NCBI GenBank assembly: GCA_023266715.1
Contig: JAHFPK010000012.1
Location: 1 to 20,457, forward strand
Direction of reading: 5' to 3'
Source of the DNA: Hyphomicrobiales bacterium
GTDB taxonomy: Bacteria > Pseudomonadota > Alphaproteobacteria > Rhizobiales > Aestuariivirgaceae
Length of the DNA: 20,457 nt
The notes under the pieces: generated by a model
The model's input: the letters and a program-made list of their open reading frames with translations, nothing else
What the model was told of the DNA's origin: nothing
The model's database searches: none
Program-made: the position numbers and the translations under genes
Shown here: positions 15,698 to 20,457 of the stretch, piece by piece
Numbering within the stretch: the first letter of the stretch is position 1
Layout: each line of letters begins with the position of its first letter

Positions 15698-15767
15698 TCA
15701 GCTTAATCCAATTTTGATTGGAATACCGATAAACAAGCAAACTTTATTTTGCGCTGCGAAGACTCAC

Positions 15768-16289
15768 TCAAATCCTAGAGGTAGGGTCTAGCAATTTCCT
15801 GGCATCGCCGAGGTCGCGCAGCGCTGCTTTAAGGGCATCAGCCTGCATATCCGAAAGCTTATGCACTATAACCGGTGCCTCCCCCACATTTCCTCCAGGA
15901 CGTGCCAACGGGGCCCTACCAGGCGGCGGTGCTTTCGTGCCGAAACGGGGAGCAATTTGCGTCTGGCCCGGTTTTGGCACCCCGTCCAGTTCCATGTCCC
16001 GTTTGCGGGCAACAATTTCACCGCGGCCAATGCCGCTGACGTAGGCTACGCCTTCCTCTTTCAGAATGCGCTGAAGTCCGCGAATGGTGTAGCCCTCACT
16101 GTAGAGAAGGCTGCGAATACCCTTTAACAGGTCTAGGTCAGCGGGGCGGTAGTAGCGCCTGCCGCCTGCACGTTTCATAGGTTTTATCTGGGCAAAACGG
16201 GTTTCCCAAAAGCGCAGGACATGCTGCGGAACATCGAGCTCCTCGGCAGCTTCGCTGATTGTCCGGAATGCTTCAGGTGATTTTTCCAA
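15768..16289 (-). CDS. MerR-family transcriptional regulator
   Basis: The 173-residue DNA-binding protein has an N-terminal winged-helix MerR domain (about residues 9-80): FRTISEAAEELDVPQHVLRFWE, then the RRYYRPADLDLLKGIRSLLYSEGYTIRG segment. The Pro/Arg-rich middle (about 105-140) and short helical C-terminus carry no metal-binding cysteines, so a metal-sensing role is unlikely. The start is TTG 16289, chosen because GGAG lies 8 bases upstream and the domain begins a few residues later. It lies 31 bp after ihfA, in the conserved alphaproteobacterial order plsX-fabH-ihfA-merR. The target and effector are not known to me. Confidence 0.92.
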   Translation of the reverse strand: MEKSPEAFRTISEAAEELDVPQHVLRFWETRFAQIKPMKRAGGRRYYRPADLDLLKGIRSLLYSEGYTIRGLQRILKEEGVAYVSGIGRGEIVARKRDMELDGVPKPGQTQIAPRFGTKAPPPGRAPLARPGGNVGEAPVIVHKLSDMQADALKAALRDLGDARKLLDPTSRI

Positions 16290-16320
16290 GGACTATCTCC
16301 AGTTCGCCGCAAAGAGATAC

Positions 16321-16632
16321 TCAATCATCTGTGCCAGGCTCAAGACCGTTTATGACATTCTTCATTACCTGACTCGGGCGAAACACCATAACCCGGCGCG
16401 GTGTAATAGGCACTTCTTCACCGGTTTTCGGATTGCGTCCGATGCGGCCTTTCTTGCTGCGCACCATGAATGTGCCAAAGGAAGAAAGCTTTACCGACGT
16501 TCCCTCAACCAAGGCAGTGGAAACCAGGTCCAAAACGGATTTCACCATCTCGGCTGATTCGGTGCGCGACAAACCAATATCCCGGTGCACTGCTTCACTT
16601 AAATCCGCACGTGTCAGAGTCTTGCTTGCCAT
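16321..16632 (-). CDS. ihfA: Integration host factor subunit alpha
   Basis: DNA-bending nucleoid protein that pairs with IhfB. From ATG 16632 it has 103 residues: KTLTRADLSEAVHRDIGLSRTESA, then VKLSSFGTFMVRSKKGRIGRNPKTGEEVPITPRRVMVFRPSQ, which contains the DNA-intercalating R-N-P-K-T-G-E beta arm. The start is supported by GGGGAAA 5 bases upstream and by family length; an upstream frame extension (MSDITYASSCKGKH) has no support. A promoter-like pair lies at 16659-16687. It is probably cotranscribed with the merR gene. Confidence 0.96.
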   Translation of the reverse strand: MASKTLTRADLSEAVHRDIGLSRTESAEMVKSVLDLVSTALVEGTSVKLSSFGTFMVRSKKGRIGRNPKTGEEVPITPRRVMVFRPSQVMKNVINGLEPGTDD

Positions 16633-16658
16633 GTGTTTCCCCTTGCAAGAGCTGGCGT

Positions 16659-16687
16659 AAGTTATGTCGGACAAACGATTGGGTCAA
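16659..16687 (-). promoter_or_regulatory. Probable promoter of ihfA-merR
   Basis: TTGACC (16682-16687) and TAACTT (16659-16664) on the minus strand are 17 bases apart, and the -10 ends 26 bases before the ihfA ATG. The -35 is near consensus, the -10 weaker. It suggests that ihfA-merR can be expressed apart from fabH. Confidence 0.5.
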
Positions 16688-16724
16688 TAGAAAATTATGA
16701 CAACTCAAAGGCTTACGACTCATT

Positions 16725-17708
16725 CTAAAAGCGGGCCAGAACCGCTCCCCAGGTGAAGCCTCCGCCCATCGCTTCCATGAGCACGAGTTCACCCCGCTTG
16801 ATGCGGCCATCCTTTACAGCGGCATCAAATGCCAGGGGAATTGAGGCGGCCGACGTATTGCCATGACGGTCGAGTGTCATCACAATCCGGTCTTCGGGAA
16901 TACCAAGCTTTTTTGCAGTGCCTTCCAAAATACGGCGATTCGCCTGGTGAGGTACAAACCAATTTATATCCACGGGCTTCAGGCCGGCCTTGGTTATGGT
17001 TTCTTCCATGACAGCGGCGATGTTGGTTACGGCGTGCTTGAATACTTCACGGCCTTCCATGCGCAAGTGACCAACCGTCTTGGTTGTCGATGGGCCTCCA
17101 TCAACATAGAGCTTGTCACAATAGCGGCCATCGGAATGAATATGGCAACCCAGAATGCCACGATCATCATTGGTGCCCACGCCCTTCGTAGCACCCACAA
17201 CAACTGCGCCGGCGCCATCGCCAAAGAGCACGCAGGTGGTTCGATCATTCCAGTCAAGGATGCGCGAAAATGTTTCAGAGCCAATGACAAGAGCGCGTTG
17301 GGATTGGCCACCCTTGATAAAGTTATCGGCAATCGTCAGCCCATAGACAAAACCGGAGCATACGGCCTGCACATCAAAAGCCGCACCCCGCGTAATACCA
17401 AGATCGGCTTGCACCTGGGTGGCGGTTGCCGGAAAAGTTTTATCGGGTGTGGAGGTTGCCACAATGATGAGGTCGATGTCAGCGGGCTTGAGCTTGGCGT
17501 GCTCCAGGGCATTGCGTGCGGACTGCACGGCAAGGCTGCGTGTGGTTTCATCTTCTGCCGCAATATGGCGCGCCCTGATGCCGGTGCGCTCAACTATCCA
17601 TTCATCCGTGGTATCAACAATTTTGCTAATATCAGCATTGGTCATGATCCGCTTCGGCAAGGCGGAGCCCACACCTTCAATTATTGACCTCACCATTACT
17701 CCACTCAC
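16725..17708 (-). CDS. fabH: 3-oxoacyl-ACP synthase III (KAS III)
   Basis: Condenses acetyl-CoA with malonyl-ACP to start fatty acid synthesis. The 327-residue thiolase-fold protein has the full catalytic triad Cys117 (AVCSGF), His254 (FVPHQANRRI, with the ACP-binding Arg region) and Asn284 (RHGNTSAAS), and ends GGGFTWGAVLARF. Two starts are possible: GTG 17708, overlapping the plsX stop as GTGA with GGTGG upstream, and ATG 17696 (MVRSIIEGVGSALPKR), which matches how many homologues begin. The difference is four residues. It is coupled to plsX, as in many bacteria. Confidence 0.97.
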   Translation of the reverse strand: MSGVMVRSIIEGVGSALPKRIMTNADISKIVDTTDEWIVERTGIRARHIAAEDETTRSLAVQSARNALEHAKLKPADIDLIIVATSTPDKTFPATATQVQADLGITRGAAFDVQAVCSGFVYGLTIADNFIKGGQSQRALVIGSETFSRILDWNDRTTCVLFGDGAGAVVVGATKGVGTNDDRGILGCHIHSDGRYCDKLYVDGGPSTTKTVGHLRMEGREVFKHAVTNIAAVMEETITKAGLKPVDINWFVPHQANRRILEGTAKKLGIPEDRIVMTLDRHGNTSAASIPLAFDAAVKDGRIKRGELVLMEAMGGGFTWGAVLARF

Positions 17709-18754
17709 TCTGCCACCTGCGTAACCGGCTCCATTATGGCATTCATTGCAGCGACATCTTCGGCAATCTTCTTAACCAAACCATTGCGCACCATTTCAAT
17801 TGCCACGTCAATGGCAGTGGCAAAACCCAATTCATCGGTGCCACCATGGCTTTTCACCACAACCCCATTGAGGCCCGCAAATACCCCACCATTGTGCTTT
17901 CGCGGATCCATGCGGTCGCGCAGGGCATTGAAGGCACTACGGGCTAAAAGCGCTCCAAGCTTAGATACCCACGTGCGATTCAAGACGAGCTTGAGAAAGG
18001 TTGCAACCTGCTTGGCGGTACCTTCCGCTGCCTTGAGGGCGATATTGCCGGTGAAGCCTTCGGTCACGACGACGTCAACGGTGCCCTTGCCGATATCATC
18101 GCCTTCGACAAAACCCACATATTCCATGGGCAGGTTCATTTCACGCAGCAGCCTTGCGGCGTCCTTCACCTGTTCCAATCCCTTGATTTCTTCAACGCCT
18201 ATATTCAACAGGCCAACGGTGGGGCGCGTCAGGCCAAACAGGCAGCGTGCCATGGCTTCACCCATAATGGCAAATTCTACCAACTGAGCAGCATCGGCAC
18301 CAATTGTGGCTCCCACATCCAAAACAATGCTTTCCCCTCTCAGCGTGGGCCAGATTGCGGCAATGGCTGGCCTGGAGATGCCGGGCAAGGTTTTGAGTAC
18401 AAACCGCGACATGGCCATCAGCGCGCCTGTATTGCCGGCGGATACGGCTGCCTGGGCTTCCCCGGTTCGCACTGCATCTATCGCCTGCCACATGCTGCTT
18501 TTGCCGCGTCCACGGCGCAGGGCCTGGCTTGGCTTTTCAGTCATGCTTACGGCTACGTCGGTGTGGCGAATTTCCGCTTTGGCCTTCAGCTTGGGGTGCT
18601 GCTCCAGCAGCGGGGCAATGACCAACCGGTCCCCAAACAGCAGGAATCGGTAAGTTGGATGACGGATAGCCGCAAGCTCGGCGCCGGGGATCACGATGTT
18701 AGGGCCTAAGTCGCCTCCCATTGCATCGAGTGCTATTGTCAAACTACTTGTCAT
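17705..18754 (-). CDS. plsX: Phosphate acyltransferase PlsX
   Basis: Makes acyl-phosphate from acyl-ACP for the PlsY route of phospholipid synthesis; peripheral membrane enzyme. It has 349 residues starting at ATG 18754. IALDAMGGD at 7-15 is the family signature, followed by VSAGNTGALMA and VLDVGATIGADAAQLVEFA. Near the C-terminus, FAGLNGVVVKSHGGTDELGFATAI is typical. The stop overlaps the fabH GTG. A perfect 17-bp palindrome lies 22 bp upstream of the start, suggesting separate control from the DUF177 gene. Confidence 0.97.
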   Translation of the reverse strand: MTSSLTIALDAMGGDLGPNIVIPGAELAAIRHPTYRFLLFGDRLVIAPLLEQHPKLKAKAEIRHTDVAVSMTEKPSQALRRGRGKSSMWQAIDAVRTGEAQAAVSAGNTGALMAMSRFVLKTLPGISRPAIAAIWPTLRGESIVLDVGATIGADAAQLVEFAIMGEAMARCLFGLTRPTVGLLNIGVEEIKGLEQVKDAARLLREMNLPMEYVGFVEGDDIGKGTVDVVVTEGFTGNIALKAAEGTAKQVATFLKLVLNRTWVSKLGALLARSAFNALRDRMDPRKHNGGVFAGLNGVVVKSHGGTDELGFATAIDVAIEMVRNGLVKKIAEDVAAMNAIMEPVTQVAE

Positions 18755-18776
18755 TATTCCGCAATATCAGGTGCTT

Positions 18777-18793
18777 TGCCGAATTATTCGGCA
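18777..18793. promoter_or_regulatory. Perfect 17-bp palindrome upstream of plsX
   Basis: TGCCGAAT-T-ATTCGGCA: 8-bp arms around one central base, 22 bp before the plsX ATG. No T-run follows in either direction, so a terminator is unlikely. A second palindrome, CACGA-G-TCGTG, lies at 18811-18821. Both are candidates for operator sites controlling plsX-fabH, or for leader hairpins. Confidence 0.45.
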
Positions 18794-18865
18794 GATGCAA
18801 TAAAAAGTCACACGAGTCGTGAAAATAAAGGCAATCACCGAGGAAACAACACTTTATTTTTTCAG

Positions 18866-19384
18866 TTAATTTTTGCTCTTGTTTCCGGTTGGTTTCAGTT
18901 TGGAAAGTCCGATAAACGGCGAAACTTTTGCTGGTTCCAATTCTTCCCTGATTTCATTGAACACTTCACCTTCCTGCCGGGGATAAGGATCAAGTTCAAG
19001 AGCCAGGGTTTCTGCCAGTATTTCTCCCAAATCAACAATACCATGTTCAATCATATCGACATCTTCTTCAGGCGTTGGTCTTCCGGCACGCGGCGACAAG
19101 TAATAACGTTCAATGGCATATTCGAGCGTGGAGGTAAAAGGTTCCAGACTGATGACGGAAACCTGATCGACTTCGGCCTTCAGAGTTCCGGTAATTTTCA
19201 GGCCTCCGCCACGCCAAGGTACAATCTTCAACAGTCCAGCCAAGGAATGAAGCATTGGAAGGCCCAGGCGTTTTGCCAAGGCAACGCATTCCTTTTCGTC
19301 AGCAGCAATGCGTTCATGGCAACCGAGGGCCGGAACGCGGTCAACCTGAAGCGGACGGGAAAATTCATACACAACCTGTTTCAC
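18866..19384 (-). CDS. DUF177 (YceD) family protein
   Basis: The 172-residue cytoplasmic protein of the YceD/DUF177 family is linked in other bacteria to large-subunit rRNA accumulation. It shows the family pattern VISLEPF in the middle and IVDLGEILAETLALELDPYPR near the C-terminus. The usual partner rpmF is not next to it, as is common in alphaproteobacteria. The start is GTG 19384, overlapping the upstream stop as GTGA, so it is coupled to the Cbp3-like gene. The C-terminal tail is lysine-rich (KLKPTGNKSKN). Confidence 0.92.
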   Translation of the reverse strand: MKQVVYEFSRPLQVDRVPALGCHERIAADEKECVALAKRLGLPMLHSLAGLLKIVPWRGGGLKITGTLKAEVDQVSVISLEPFTSTLEYAIERYYLSPRAGRPTPEEDVDMIEHGIVDLGEILAETLALELDPYPRQEGEVFNEIREELEPAKVSPFIGLSKLKPTGNKSKN

Positions 19385-19890
19385 GGGAACTTCAACTCGC
19401 TCCGCAGAATCTGCTCTAAAGGAATAGTACCAAGAAGTTCTGCAGCGGCGGCAATGTAATTAACCATTGCTTCTTTTGCGACTTCTGGCGCCCCATCAGG
19501 ATAGATGTTTCGGTTGACGGTCTCTTCCAGAACTCCAGGACCGGCCAAGAGGGCGTTATCGTAAGCGGTCACCCGGCCATAGTAGGATTCGGCAAGCTTT
19601 CTCACCCTTTTGCCTATTGTCGCGTCGCTCACGCCGAGTTCGCGCAATGAACGGTCCATGTCAGCAAAAAACGCATCGGTGAGGCGTTGGCGGACATCCT
19701 CAACACTCTCACCTTTCAGGCGATTCAGCATAAGAAAGAGATGCAGCACAATCATCTCGAAACGGCCATCTATTGTGTCGGCAACGCCCATCTTCTCATA
19801 AAACTGGGCATGCCGCGCGGCAGCCACAATTGCCCCGTAAAGGCGTTCCTCCCGTTTTTCGCGGCCCTTTAATAACCGACTTAGTATCAT
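19381..19890 (-). CDS. Cbp3-type ubiquinol-cytochrome c chaperone family protein
   Basis: 169 residues from ATG 19890 (MILSRLLKGREKREERLYG). The family (Ubiq_cyt_C_chap, mitochondrial Cbp3/UQCC1) helps cytochrome b and bc1 complex assembly. Family features are YGAIVAAARHAQFYEKMGVADTIDGRFEMIVLHLFLMLNRL, then DAFFADMDRSLRELGVSDATIGKRVRKLAESYYGR and AYDNAL. The frame stays open upstream to 20064, but that extension would overlap bamE and has unnatural composition, so I reject it. The ribosome site is weak. It is followed by DUF177 in the order usual in alphaproteobacteria and is divergent from bamE. Confidence 0.92.
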   Translation of the reverse strand: MILSRLLKGREKREERLYGAIVAAARHAQFYEKMGVADTIDGRFEMIVLHLFLMLNRLKGESVEDVRQRLTDAFFADMDRSLRELGVSDATIGKRVRKLAESYYGRVTAYDNALLAGPGVLEETVNRNIYPDGAPEVAKEAMVNYIAAAAELLGTIPLEQILRSELKFP

Positions 19891-19968
19891 GGACTTGCCG
19901 TCATAGCCCGGCTCGGGCAAAAGACTGCCAAGTGAAAATTTTGAAGTGATGGAATTAATTTGCCTGCC

Positions 19969-20424
19969 ATGACCAGAAAATACCTTGCACGCGCTCCTAT
20001 GTGGCTGGTTGCAGCCTTCTTCGCAACCCTGATGGCGTCCTGCTCGCCCACTATAGATCACCATGGTTATCTGGCTAAACCCGGCGCCTTTGCCCAGATC
20101 TCAGAAGGCATGTCAAAAACCGAGGTTGAGGGCATTCTGGGTTCACCGTCCACCACCGCCAGCATCAATTTTCAGGGCGACAGTAACTACTATATCACCA
20201 GCGTGACCGAAAGCCGATCCTTTCTCAAACCCAAGGAAGTGAGCCGCGAAGTTATTGCGGTGCGTTTTGACAGAAGCGATCAGGTCACGAGCTTTGCCCA
20301 ATATGGCCTTGAAGATGGACGAATCATCAATATCAACTCGCGCCAAACGCCAATTGTCGGGAATGAGCTTTCCATCCTGCAAGACATTTTCAAAGGCATT
20401 CTGGGTTCAAAACCTGGCTTCTAA
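19969..20424 (+). CDS. bamE: Outer membrane assembly lipoprotein BamE (SmpA/OmlA)
   Basis: Accessory lipoprotein of the BAM complex that inserts beta-barrel proteins in the outer membrane. From ATG 19969 it has 151 residues: a basic N-region, a hydrophobic core and the lipobox LMASC with the lipidated Cys25. The SmpA/OmlA domain follows, with the signature ISEGMSKTEVEGILGSPS and the beta strands YYITSVTESRSFL and VIAVRFDRSDQVTSFAQYGLEDG. A TTG at 19960 with GGA upstream is an alternative start adding three residues. It is divergent from the Cbp3-like gene across a 78-bp gap. The last 33 bases of the window hold no recognisable terminator. Confidence 0.94.
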   Translation: MTRKYLARAPMWLVAAFFATLMASCSPTIDHHGYLAKPGAFAQISEGMSKTEVEGILGSPSTTASINFQGDSNYYITSVTESRSFLKPKEVSREVIAVRFDRSDQVTSFAQYGLEDGRIININSRQTPIVGNELSILQDIFKGILGSKPGF

Positions 20425-20457
20425 CGTGACATCCGCTTTATAGTTTTTTCCTGCAGG

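Noticed and set aside
16414..16432. CCGGTTTTCGG resembling the rhizobial palindromic element
   Set aside because: It lies inside the conserved ihfA coding sequence and lacks the flanking arms.
16863..17687. Long plus-strand open frame opposite fabH
   Set aside because: fabH is unambiguous with its full catalytic triad; the antisense frame has no recognisable domain.
19891..20064. N-terminal extension of the Cbp3-like gene
   Set aside because: It would overlap the divergent bamE start, is Cys/Gly/Arg-rich and unlike the family; ATG 19890 fits the family length.
1..20457. CRISPR array, insertion sequence, toxin-antitoxin or phage defence genes
   Set aside because: No regularly spaced direct repeats, transposase motifs or recognisable defence domains were found on either strand.

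Overview
The window is a chromosomal segment from an alphaproteobacterium, most likely of the order Hyphomicrobiales (Rhizobiales). I infer this from gene content and order: rplM-rpsI; a plsX-fabH-ihfA-merR block with a tRNA-Pro downstream; a Cbp3-type cytochrome bc1 assembly chaperone next to a DUF177 gene; a DUF2842 gene near ctaA; a class I PHA synthase; and one copy of a palindromic intergenic element of a type I remember from rhizobial genomes. No tool or database search was run, so family names come from motifs read by eye.

Layout. 1-237: 5' part of a cupin gene (minus strand, runs off the left edge) directly downstream of tRNA-Glu. 459-3544: recJ and hom (minus), overlapping by 4 bp. 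3545-3797: a palindrome-rich intergenic region between hom and the divergent phaC. 3798-5609: phaC, ending in a stem-loop terminator. A second terminator is shared with the convergent rplM-rpsI ribosomal protein operon (5820-6781). 7032-10789: a plus-strand run of five genes. A secreted protein of unknown function, a crotonase-like protein without the two usual catalytic glutamates, a VOC protein and a CoA-binding protein are joined by 4-bp overlaps, and the O-acetylhomoserine sulfhydrylase gene metY follows after 29 bp. 10758-13169: heme A synthase ctaA and an SHMT-family PLP enzyme (minus), then DUF2842 (plus). 13450-15697: a polysaccharide deacetylase, a gene-poor stretch, tRNA-Pro(GGG) and the remnant of a polysaccharide flippase. 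15768-20064: minus-strand chain cbp3-like, DUF177, plsX, fabH, ihfA, merR-like. 19969-20424: bamE, a divergent outer-membrane lipoprotein gene.

Functional themes are core housekeeping (translation, DNA repair, phospholipid and fatty acid initiation, envelope assembly), aspartate-family and methionine metabolism (hom, metY), carbon storage (phaC) and respiratory chain assembly (ctaA, Cbp3). The most accessory-looking parts are the 7032-9482 module and the decayed polysaccharide locus around tRNA-Pro. I did not find convincing evidence of a wholly new biological system. The best leads are the coupled module at 7032-10789 and several near-perfect palindromes that look like regulator binding sites.
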